Shown here: positions 1 to 6,172 of the stretch, piece by piece | Layout: the number at the start of each line of letters is the position of its first letter | Numbering within the stretch: the first letter of the stretch is position 1 | Source of the DNA: Candidatus Cloacimonadota bacterium | GTDB lineage: Bacteria > Cloacimonadota > Cloacimonadia > Cloacimonadales > Cloacimonadaceae | Assembly: GCA_016875595.1 (NCBI GenBank) | Contig: VGPI01000105.1 | Location: 1-7,158, forward strand | Reading direction: 5' to 3' | Length of the DNA: 7,158 nt | Position numbers and translations under genes: made by a program | Notes under the pieces: model-generated | What the model was told of the DNA's origin: nothing | Seen by the model: the letters and a program-made list of their open reading frames with translations, nothing else | Database searches by the model: none

Positions 1-35
1 AACTGGCGGATGATATATCGGTCAAGGATGCGCAT
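1..35 (-). CDS. lptG: Start of a second LptF/LptG-family permease, cut by the window edge (probably LptG)
   Basis: Ten bases after the lptF stop an ATG at 35-33 opens a frame that reads MRILDRYIIRQ and then leaves the window. This is the hallmark N-terminus of YjgP/YjgQ permeases and is closest to the VLDRYI start of E. coli LptG. Position directly behind lptF supports the call, since the two subunits form a heterodimer around LptB2. Only 11 whole codons are visible and the ribosome site is weak (TAGG), so the identification depends mostly on motif plus context. Confidence 0.7.
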   Translation of the reverse strand, partial: MRILDRYIIRQ

Positions 36-45
36 CGGATGCCTA

Positions 46-1359
46 CTAATGAAGAACTTCGTCCGGGAGTTCGGATTTGCGGACTTTGAGGTGCGTCAAC
101 CTCCAGCTCAGGCGGTGGAGGTCGATGATCTGTTTCTCGTAAATGGAGGCAATGATCAGGACGATCGCGACCCCGAGAAAGATGAAATTGGACAGCCACA
201 TCGCAATAAACGGCGACATGTAGCCCTTGTCGGCAAATTGCTCGCCACTGTTAAGCGCGACATAATAGATCAAAAAGATGAGCGAGGAAACGGAAAAAGC
301 CATTCCAATCCCGCTGCTGCGGGTCATCAGACCCAACGGGATGCCGATCAGGACAAAGATAATAATGGCAAAGGAAAGGGCAAACTTCTTGTGGTATTCC
401 ACCAGAAGAGAGCGGACAGCAATGTCCAGCTCCCGGACGCGGTCGTCACTGATCTGTTTCATGACCAGATAGCGGCGGCGTTCTATGTCGGTTCCATTCC
501 CCAGAGCGTTCAACCGCTGGTTGATGCCTTCGCTTTCAGTCCGGGCTTTTGCCAGTTCCTCCTTTTTGGCGTGGATGTCTGATTTCAATTGCTGGAAGGT
601 CATTTCACGGTCACTGCGGTAGCCGGTCTCATACGTGTCCATGGCAGCTCCCAGATTACGCAGATTGATTACATAGGAATCAAAATGGCGCACCTGGTAT
701 TTATTGGGTTCCTTGTCATCGCGGACGTGCATTTCACCCTGGTTGAGCATGATCTCCATGCTGTTGCCTTGGTCCATCTGAGAGATGCGTCCGCTTTTGG
801 CGATCAGGGTTTGGGGAAAGCGGGTCTGCGAGCGGTCATAGATCAGGATGTCGCGCAGCTCGGATGCGTTGTTTTCTTTGACGAAGACGGTATAATCCAT
901 GAGGTGGGTGTATTCGCCGGCTTTGATGCTGGTCATGGGTTTGTAATAGGCGATCTTGACCATGAGGTTTTTGAGTTTGTGGTTGGATTCCGGCAGGAAC
1001 CAGTGGTTAAAATAGACCATCAGTCCGGTTAAGGCGCAGGCAACGGCCAGCAACGGTGTGATCATCCGATAGACATTGATTCCGCTGGATTTCATGGCGA
1101 TCGTTTCCCGATCCACGGTCATTCTGCCAAAGGCAAGAATGGTCGCCACCAGAACTGCCATCGGAATGGAAAGCGCCAGCATAAAGGGTAGTGACAGGGC
1201 AAACAGGTTGATCACGGTGCCAGGGTCGAGTTTCTTCTCGATCACTGTATTGAGCAGGTCGATGATCCTGTCGGTCAACAAGATAAGCGTGACCACCGCC
1301 AGTGAGATCAGAAATGGTGCCAGGTGCTCTTTGAGGATGTAACGCTTGAGGATTCCCAT
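46..1359 (-). CDS. lptF: LPS export ABC-transporter permease of the LptF/LptG (YjgP/YjgQ) family, probably LptF
   Basis: Inner-membrane permease of the LptB2FG complex, which extracts lipopolysaccharide and passes it to the periplasmic Lpt bridge. Predicted membrane helices are near residues 12-36, 50-78, 98-118, 326-345, 350-370 and 383-407, giving the family's three-plus-three layout. The periplasmic part between helices 3 and 4 (about 120-250) is the expected beta-jellyroll. The N-terminus GILKRYILKEHLAPF resembles E. coli LptF (IIIRYLVRE), and the gene precedes a second family member, which is the lptF-lptG order; hence the symbol. EYHKKFALSFA (321-331) leads into helix 4 as is usual. At 437 residues it is about 70 longer than E. 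coli LptF, owing to a charged helical stretch at about 253-320 and a basic C-terminal tail. ATG follows the ligA TAA after one base with no clear ribosome site, so coupling is likely. Choosing LptF over LptG is inference. Confidence 0.9.
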   Translation of the reverse strand: MGILKRYILKEHLAPFLISLAVVTLILLTDRIIDLLNTVIEKKLDPGTVINLFALSLPFMLALSIPMAVLVATILAFGRMTVDRETIAMKSSGINVYRMITPLLAVACALTGLMVYFNHWFLPESNHKLKNLMVKIAYYKPMTSIKAGEYTHLMDYTVFVKENNASELRDILIYDRSQTRFPQTLIAKSGRISQMDQGNSMEIMLNQGEMHVRDDKEPNKYQVRHFDSYVINLRNLGAAMDTYETGYRSDREMTFQQLKSDIHAKKEELAKARTESEGINQRLNALGNGTDIERRRYLVMKQISDDRVRELDIAVRSLLVEYHKKFALSFAIIIFVLIGIPLGLMTRSSGIGMAFSVSSLIFLIYYVALNSGEQFADKGYMSPFIAMWLSNFIFLGVAIVLIIASIYEKQIIDLHRLSWRLTHLKVRKSELPDEVLH

Positions 1360-1360
1360 C

Positions 1361-3442
1361 TTACTTGTCGTCGGAGCGCTTATCTTCAGCGCCTTGTGTA
1401 TCGCAGAGGCGCTTTCCTATAGCGCCCTTTATCATGTCCATAAGTCCCGCTTCATCAATGATCACTACACTACTCAATTGCCTGGCTTTCTCGAGTTTTG
1501 ACCCGGCGTTTTCGCCGACGATCAGGTAGTCCAGATTCTTGCTGACGGCGCTGATCAACCTGCCACCGTGGCGGATGATGAGGTCTTCCATATCCTTACG
1601 CGGGTAATTGGGCAAGGTGCCGGTGATCAGGAAGGTCTTGCCATTCAGGAGATCGCTTTCCTGGTTTGAGGTGTATTCAAAGTTCAGTCCAATCTGTCTC
1701 AAAGCGTCGATCAAGGCGATGTTTTCGGGGTTGTGCAGGTATTCGTGGATGGAGTGCGCGATCTTTTTGCCGATGTCGGGGATGGCGCAGAGGTCTTCTT
1801 CACTGGCTTGTATGACAGCAGTGATATTAAGTAATGCCGCAGCAATGGTGCGGGCGGTTTTGTCGCCGACAAATCTGATGCCCAGAGCATATAACACGCG
1901 GTCAAAACTCTGGCTTATGGATTGTTCGATTGATGCTTTCAGGTTGTCTGCCGATCTTTTGCCCAGTCGATCCAGTGCGGCAATGCGGCCAAAGTCAAGG
2001 GTGTAGATGTCCTGGATCCGGGTGATCAGACCTTCCTCAATGAAACGGGCGATCAAGCTTTCACCCAACCCGCTGATATCCATAGCTGATCGGGAACACC
2101 AGTGTTCGATACGGCGTTGGATCTGTGCCGGGCAGTTGCCATTGGAGCAATAATGAATGGCGCCTTCTTCGTCTTGGAAGAGATGGCTGTGGCAGACCGG
2201 GCATAGAGTGGTGAACAGGATCGCTTTGGCATCCGGGGGTCGCTTGAGGGGGTCAACTCTGAGGATCTTGGGGATGATCTCGCCGGATTTGATGATCGTA
2301 ACCCAGTCATTGGTATGCAGATCGAGGCGTTTGATCTCGTCATCATTATGTAAAGTGCAGCGTGAGACGGTCGAGCCGCTGATCAATACCGGCTCGAGTA
2401 TGGCGACGGGGGTAACGGCACCGGTTCTGCCAACCTGGAACGACACGTCCAGCAGACGGGTCTCCTTTTCCTCAGGTTTGAATTTGTACGCGACAGCCCA
2501 TTTGGGGCTTTTATTGGTGAAGCCCAGGGTCTCGCGCAGATTGATGTCGTTTACCTTCAGGACGATGCCGTCAATGTCATAGGGTAAGGTGTATCTATAT
2601 GATTCCCAATGTTCACAATAAACGCTAAGCTTATCAAGATCATTGATCAGGCGATACTCTCGAGAGACCGGAAACCCCTGTTCAAGGAGGAATTCCAGTA
2701 CTTGTTGATGCGTCTGAAAGCTGCGTTGGGGACAGTAGCCGATACCATACAGGCAAATGGAGAGGTTACGACGGGTGACCTCGGTGCTGTCCTTGAGCTT
2801 GATCGTTCCGGCAGCGGCATTGCGGGGATTGGCAAAGACCTTGTCACCCTCCTGGCGGCGTTGCTCATTCATCCGCAGGAATTCATCCAGAAGCAGAAAG
2901 ATCTCTCCCCTGATCTCGATCTGATATTGGAAAGCGATATTGCGGGGGATGGATGGAATGGTCAGCACATTTGCCGTGACATCCTCACCCTCAAAACCGT
3001 CACCACGGGTGGTGGCATATAGCAGAACTCCCTGGTCATAGCAGAGGTTGATGCTGAAACCGTCGAACTTATGCTCGGCGATCAAATCCGGAAAGCTGCC
3101 CGTGCTTTGCGTAATGCGGTCGGTCCATGTCCTGAGCTCTTCCAGGGAATAGGCATTGTCCAAGCTATACATGCGTTGCTTGTGAGGGATGACCGTGGCG
3201 CCCTTCTGGACATCGCTGCTGATCTGTTGCAAGGGTGAATCCAGGCGTTCCGGAGCAGAGAGAAGCTGTTCCAGTTCCTGCAATCTTCTCACCAACTGAT
3301 CATACTCATAGTCGCTGATCAGGGGATTAGCCAGTTCATAGTAAAGGACGTTATGCCGCTGGATCTCTTGGCGGAGTCGGTCGATTTCCTGTTTGAGCGC
3401 ACCGGGGGAAAGAGTCCCTGCTAATCGACGGTCTTCGTTCAT
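1361..3442 (-). CDS. ligA: NAD+-dependent DNA ligase LigA
   Basis: Seals nicks in DNA during replication and repair, using NAD+ as adenylate donor. All domains are present in 693 residues (E. coli has 671). Domain Ia (about 1-75) binds NMN, with Tyr34, Tyr35 and the SDYEYD motif (43-48). The adenylation domain has catalytic Lys125 in EHKFDGFS, RGDG (146-149), RGE (178-180), NPRNAAAGT (205-213), DGIVLKVN (291-298) and KWAVAYKF (314-321). The OB fold includes VGRTGAVTPVA (337-347). A zinc finger follows with Cys414, Cys417, Cys432 and Cys437, then helix-hairpin-helix repeats (about 450-575) and a BRCT domain (about 597-675) with a short charged tail. The usual SPTQ and H..PM motifs read SPLQ and HKQRM. 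The ATG lies nine bases after the hydrolase stop without a clear Shine-Dalgarno; its N-terminus has normal length. One base separates it from lptF. Confidence 0.97.
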   Translation of the reverse strand: MNEDRRLAGTLSPGALKQEIDRLRQEIQRHNVLYYELANPLISDYEYDQLVRRLQELEQLLSAPERLDSPLQQISSDVQKGATVIPHKQRMYSLDNAYSLEELRTWTDRITQSTGSFPDLIAEHKFDGFSINLCYDQGVLLYATTRGDGFEGEDVTANVLTIPSIPRNIAFQYQIEIRGEIFLLLDEFLRMNEQRRQEGDKVFANPRNAAAGTIKLKDSTEVTRRNLSICLYGIGYCPQRSFQTHQQVLEFLLEQGFPVSREYRLINDLDKLSVYCEHWESYRYTLPYDIDGIVLKVNDINLRETLGFTNKSPKWAVAYKFKPEEKETRLLDVSFQVGRTGAVTPVAILEPVLISGSTVSRCTLHNDDEIKRLDLHTNDWVTIIKSGEIIPKILRVDPLKRPPDAKAILFTTLCPVCHSHLFQDEEGAIHYCSNGNCPAQIQRRIEHWCSRSAMDISGLGESLIARFIEEGLITRIQDIYTLDFGRIAALDRLGKRSADNLKASIEQSISQSFDRVLYALGIRFVGDKTARTIAAALLNITAVIQASEEDLCAIPDIGKKIAHSIHEYLHNPENIALIDALRQIGLNFEYTSNQESDLLNGKTFLITGTLPNYPRKDMEDLIIRHGGRLISAVSKNLDYLIVGENAGSKLEKARQLSSVVIIDEAGLMDMIKGAIGKRLCDTQGAEDKRSDDK

Positions 3443-3451
3443 GAATACAGG

Positions 3452-4249
3452 TCAGCCAAGCTCATAGAATTGGGGACGGCGGTCACTGAAGGCGTTGTTA
3501 TATTCCGTCACGGTCTTGTCATCAGCCAGGATAGGGTCGATCTCGGCAATAATGAAGCCCTCTTCGGTCTCTCCCATTTGCTGCAGGATCTCGCCTCTGG
3601 TATTGAGAATCTGACTTTTGCCGGTGAAGGTCTCGCCAAACTTGCCGTTAATCTCTTTACCAACGCGGTTGGCAGTGATCGAGAACACCCGGTTTTCCAG
3701 AGAGCGGATGGTCATGGCTCGCTGACACCAGGGCAGAACCAGATTGGCAGGATGACAGATCACCTGTGCTCCTTTAAGCGCCAGCGTGCGCATCGCTTCG
3801 GGATACTGCCAGTCAAAGCAGATCATCATCCCGACCCTGACGCCATGCTTCGCGGCATGGACAGCAAAGGGCTGATCTCCGGGTGAGAAGAGCAGTTTCT
3901 CACGGCTGAACAAATGGATCTTACGGTAGATGTGGATACTGCCGTCCGGATTGATCAGCACACTGGAATTAAACACCTGATCGGCGGAGCGTTCGGCAAA
4001 TCCAAAGACCACTGAGCAGTCCTTATCGGCACAAAATTCCGCCATTTCGGAGATACACAAGCTGTCGGCAGCCGACTCGCTGACCCGGTATAATTCATCG
4101 GAACTGACAAAGACATATCCCGTGGTGCAGAGTTCCGGATAGACGATGAGATCGGCATTGCATCTGTCACCGAGTTCCTGCATCCGTTCCAGGTTGTGAT
4201 CAATATCTTTGAGCCGGGGTGCAAACTGGACAAGAGCCACACGGTACAT
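3452..4249 (-). CDS. Nitrilase-superfamily carbon-nitrogen hydrolase
   Basis: Cytoplasmic hydrolase of amide, carbamoyl or nitrile C-N bonds. The catalytic Glu-Lys-Cys triad is complete: Glu39 in YPELCTTGY, Lys110 in YRKIHLF, and nucleophile Cys144 in MMICFDWQYPEA. The supporting glutamate is probably Glu117 in SREKLLFSPGD. HPANLVLPW (166-174), RSLENR (182-187) and the closing DRRPQFY (256-262) are typical of the family. At 265 residues it is a single-domain member with no glutaminase or acyltransferase fusion. From memory it resembles the archaeal Pyrococcus nitrilases (PH0642 type), but substrate cannot be assigned: omega-amidase, N-carbamoylputrescine amidase or aliphatic nitrilase are all possible. 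It starts immediately after the hydF stop with a strong Shine-Dalgarno and ends nine bases before ligA. Confidence 0.92.
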   Translation of the reverse strand: MYRVALVQFAPRLKDIDHNLERMQELGDRCNADLIVYPELCTTGYVFVSSDELYRVSESAADSLCISEMAEFCADKDCSVVFGFAERSADQVFNSSVLINPDGSIHIYRKIHLFSREKLLFSPGDQPFAVHAAKHGVRVGMMICFDWQYPEAMRTLALKGAQVICHPANLVLPWCQRAMTIRSLENRVFSITANRVGKEINGKFGETFTGKSQILNTRGEILQQMGETEEGFIIAEIDPILADDKTVTEYNNAFSDRRPQFYELG

Positions 4250-5464
4250 TTAATCCCTCCTTATGCTGTGTCTGACGGGTGCGACCGCTCTTTCCAGCAC
4301 ACCGTGAACCTTACAGATGGTCAAGCCATAGTTGGTGATCGGTACACTGCGGCGTTCGGCTTCTTGGATGCGTTGATTGAATTCCATGGCATTGATCATG
4401 CAACCGCCGCAGTGGATGATTAGAGCATAATCCTCCAGCTTCTCAGGGAAATCGTGCCCGCTATACACTTCAAAAACAAGGTCTTTACCGGTGTAGTTCC
4501 GGATCCACTCGGGCAGTTTATAGCGTCCGATATCATCGCTTTCCACGTGATGGGAACAGGCCTCAGCGATCAGGATACGATCGCCGTCCTGCAATTGGTC
4601 GAGGTGATTCGCACCCTGGTACAAGGCATTCAATTCACCTTTGTAACGCGCAAAGAGGATGGAGAAGGTGGTAAGCCCCACTTCCGGAGGAACGGTTACC
4701 GCCACGGTCGCGATTGCCTGTGAATCAGTGACCGCCAGTTTGGGGCGGTGCCGGGCTATTTCGATCGCTGCCTTCAGTTCCGGAACCTGTACCACGGTCA
4801 CGATGGCGTTCTGATCCAGCAGATCACGCAAGACCTGCACCTGGGGAAGGATCAGGCGGCCTTTGGGGGCGGAAAGATCAATCGGAGTAACGAGGATAAC
4901 GTGGTCACCAGCATTGATGATGTCACCGAGCAGGATCTTCTGCTGGTTCAGATGCGAGGGAGCCATGGCAACGATCAGTTTCTTGCATTTGTCCACTCCC
5001 TCACCCGAGAGGGCGGAGATGTCACACCAGGGGATCTGAAGCCGGTCACAATAGTCGATATTGGTCTGCAGCGGTGAACGCAGGTCACATTTATTAAAGA
5101 CGACCAGCAACGGTATCTTCATCTCTCTAAGCCGCTGGATCAGGCGCAGTTCAATGGCGTCGAAGGATTCGTTGGGATTGAGGAACAGCGCCAGGTCGGT
5201 GCGGTAGAGGATCTTATTGGTCGCCTGCACCCGTTTTTCACCGAGTTCGCCGATGTCATCGATCCCGCCGGTATCATAGAAGGTCACCGGTCCGATCGGG
5301 ATCAGTTCATAGCGTTTATCCACCGGATCGGTAGTCGTTCCCGGCGTCTCGGAAACAATGGCGATCTCCTGTCCGGTGAGTGCATTGATCAAGCTGGATT
5401 TACCGCTGTTGCGCACTCCCAAAAGGGTGATGAACATCCGTTCTCCGCGTGGTGTGGAACTCAT
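4250..5464 (-). CDS. hydF: [FeFe] hydrogenase H-cluster maturation GTPase HydF
   Basis: HydF is the GTPase scaffold on which the diiron subcluster of [FeFe] hydrogenase is assembled, with the radical-SAM enzymes HydE and HydG, before transfer to HydA. The GTPase domain (about 8-170) shows G1 GVRNSGKSS (16-24), a G2 region in PGTTTDPV (41-48), G3 DTGG (64-67), G4 NKCD (124-127) and G5 SAL (150-152). A dimerisation domain follows. The C-terminal cluster domain carries Cys303 and His305 in EACSHH and HCGGC at 351-355 (Cys352, Cys355), the HydF-specific iron-sulfur ligands that separate it from Era/EngA-type GTPases. The 404 residues are normal for the family. All key residues are intact. No hydE, hydG or hydA is nearby, and its neighbours are housekeeping genes. 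It has a ribosome site and a candidate promoter of its own, and its stop codon abuts the next start. Confidence 0.96.
   Translation of the reverse strand: MSSTPRGERMFITLLGVRNSGKSSLINALTGQEIAIVSETPGTTTDPVDKRYELIPIGPVTFYDTGGIDDIGELGEKRVQATNKILYRTDLALFLNPNESFDAIELRLIQRLREMKIPLLVVFNKCDLRSPLQTNIDYCDRLQIPWCDISALSGEGVDKCKKLIVAMAPSHLNQQKILLGDIINAGDHVILVTPIDLSAPKGRLILPQVQVLRDLLDQNAIVTVVQVPELKAAIEIARHRPKLAVTDSQAIATVAVTVPPEVGLTTFSILFARYKGELNALYQGANHLDQLQDGDRILIAEACSHHVESDDIGRYKLPEWIRNYTGKDLVFEVYSGHDFPEKLEDYALIIHCGGCMINAMEFNQRIQEAERRSVPITNYGLTICKVHGVLERAVAPVRHSIRRD
4256..4262 (-). promoter_or_regulatory. Strong Shine-Dalgarno of the carbon-nitrogen hydrolase
   Basis: AAGGAGG sits six bases before the ATG at 4249, inside the last codons of hydF (Ile-Arg-Arg-Asp-stop). 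It is the strongest ribosome site in the window and fixes the start of the downstream gene. Placing it within hydF, with TAA directly followed by ATG, suggests both coupled and independent loading of ribosomes. Confidence 0.8.
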
Positions 5465-5471
5465 ATCTCAA

Positions 5472-5475
5472 CTCC
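5472..5475 (-). promoter_or_regulatory. Ribosome binding site of hydF
   Basis: GGAG lies seven bases before the ATG at 5464 and supports this start codon for hydF. The ATG also places the GTPase P-loop at residue 16, the usual position in HydF proteins. Confidence 0.6.
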
Positions 5476-5503
5476 ATTGGTTGGTTTCAATCTGTCAGGG
5501 CTC

Positions 5504-5532
5504 ATTTTCACAGGAAGTAACTTGTTTGTCAA
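5504..5532 (-). promoter_or_regulatory. Candidate sigma70-type promoter for hydF
   Basis: On the minus strand the gap between rnhB and hydF holds a perfect TTGACA -35 box (5532-5527), a 17-base spacer and GAAAAT (5509-5504, four of six matches to TATAAT). A TG placed one base before the -10 (5512-5511) fits the extended -10 form. Initiation would fall near 5497, giving a leader of roughly 30 bases before the hydF ATG. This is the only sizeable gap in the gene train, which supports the call, but it rests on pattern matching alone. Confidence 0.45.
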
Positions 5533-5545
5533 CTCAATTATCCTG

Positions 5546-6172
5546 TCATTCATCATCTTGCGGGGAAAGCAGGTCACAGACCGGCCGGAAGCTTCGCCGG
5601 TGGACAGCGCAGACGCCAAACTGCCGTAACGCCCGGAGATGGTCAGCGGTTGGATATCCCTTGTGCCGGTCAAATCCATACTGCGGATAGTGCTGATGCA
5701 GGTCGCACATGATCCGGTCACGGGTCACTTTTGCCAGGATCGAAGCCGCAGCGATGCAGGCGTGCCTGCCGTCACCTTTGATCACGGCAGTTGCCCGGCA
5801 GGGTAATCCGGAGGGACATTGATTGCCATCGATCAGGGCAAGCCGGGGGATCTGATTTAAGCCCTGGGCTGCCTCTCTCATCCCTTCCAGCGTGGCGCCC
5901 AGGATATTCAAACGATCTATTCTGTCCGTATCGACAATGGCAATGCAGTAAGTTCTGGCGGACTGGACGATCTGATCATAAAGCCGGTCCCTCTGCGCCG
6001 ATGAAAGCTGCTTGCTATCATCGAGACCGGGAAGCTGCCGATCATAATCCAGAACCACCGCTGCCACGACCACAGGACCTGCCAATGGTCCCCGGCCTGC
6101 TTCGTCGATACCGGCGATGATCCCGTGGCGGGTTTGCCATTCCAGGTCGGTTTGATACAAGGCATCGGTCAT
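5546..6172 (-). CDS. rnhB: Ribonuclease HII
   Basis: Cytoplasmic endonuclease that cuts the RNA strand of RNA-DNA hybrids and nicks at single ribonucleotides in DNA. The 208 residues match the usual length of about 200. The metal-binding acidic residues are all visible: Asp23 and Glu24 in GIDEAGRGPLAGPVV, Asp115 in ALIDGNQCP, and Asp134 in KGDGRHACIAAAS. The Gly-Arg-Gly at 26-28 is the motif that recognises the ribonucleotide 2'-OH. ASILAKVTRD (143-152), HKGYPTADH (170-178) and HRRSF (191-195) are further family signatures. The ATG start overlaps the upstream methyltransferase stop by four bases (ATGA) and has no separate Shine-Dalgarno, so translational coupling is likely. It shares a replication-repair theme with ligA downstream. 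Function is close to certain. Confidence 0.97.
   Translation of the reverse strand: MTDALYQTDLEWQTRHGIIAGIDEAGRGPLAGPVVVAAVVLDYDRQLPGLDDSKQLSSAQRDRLYDQIVQSARTYCIAIVDTDRIDRLNILGATLEGMREAAQGLNQIPRLALIDGNQCPSGLPCRATAVIKGDGRHACIAAASILAKVTRDRIMCDLHQHYPQYGFDRHKGYPTADHLRALRQFGVCAVHRRSFRPVCDLLSPQDDE

Noticed and set aside
10..582. 190-codon plus-strand open frame opposite the 3' end of lptF
   Set aside because: Antisense to lptF and to the lptG start; no domain, no ribosome site, polar low-information sequence.
589..1032. 147-codon plus-strand open frame opposite lptF
   Set aside because: It lies wholly opposite a well-conserved permease gene, has no recognisable domain, and its composition is what the complementary strand of membrane-protein codons yields.
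2157..2582. 141-codon plus-strand open frame opposite ligA
   Set aside because: Antisense to the OB-fold and zinc-finger part of ligA, which has every expected motif; serine- and arginine-rich shadow.
3470..3886. 138-codon plus-strand open frame opposite the hydrolase
   Set aside because: Antisense to a gene with an intact catalytic triad; no independent support.
4250..5464. Era/EngA (Der)-type ribosome-assembly GTPase as an alternative for the hydF product
   Set aside because: A single GTPase domain, no KH domain, and the C-terminal C-x-H plus HCGGC iron-sulfur ligands are specific to HydF.
5491..5513. CTGT...ACAG inverted repeat as a terminator after rnhB
   Set aside because: Arms of only four bases around a long loop and no following T-run on the minus strand.
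5461..5721. 86-codon minus-strand frame running through the end of rnhB to hydF, as a full gene
   Set aside because: Most of it overlaps rnhB in another frame and has no domain. Only its last 31 codons, reported as a finding, lie mostly in the gap.
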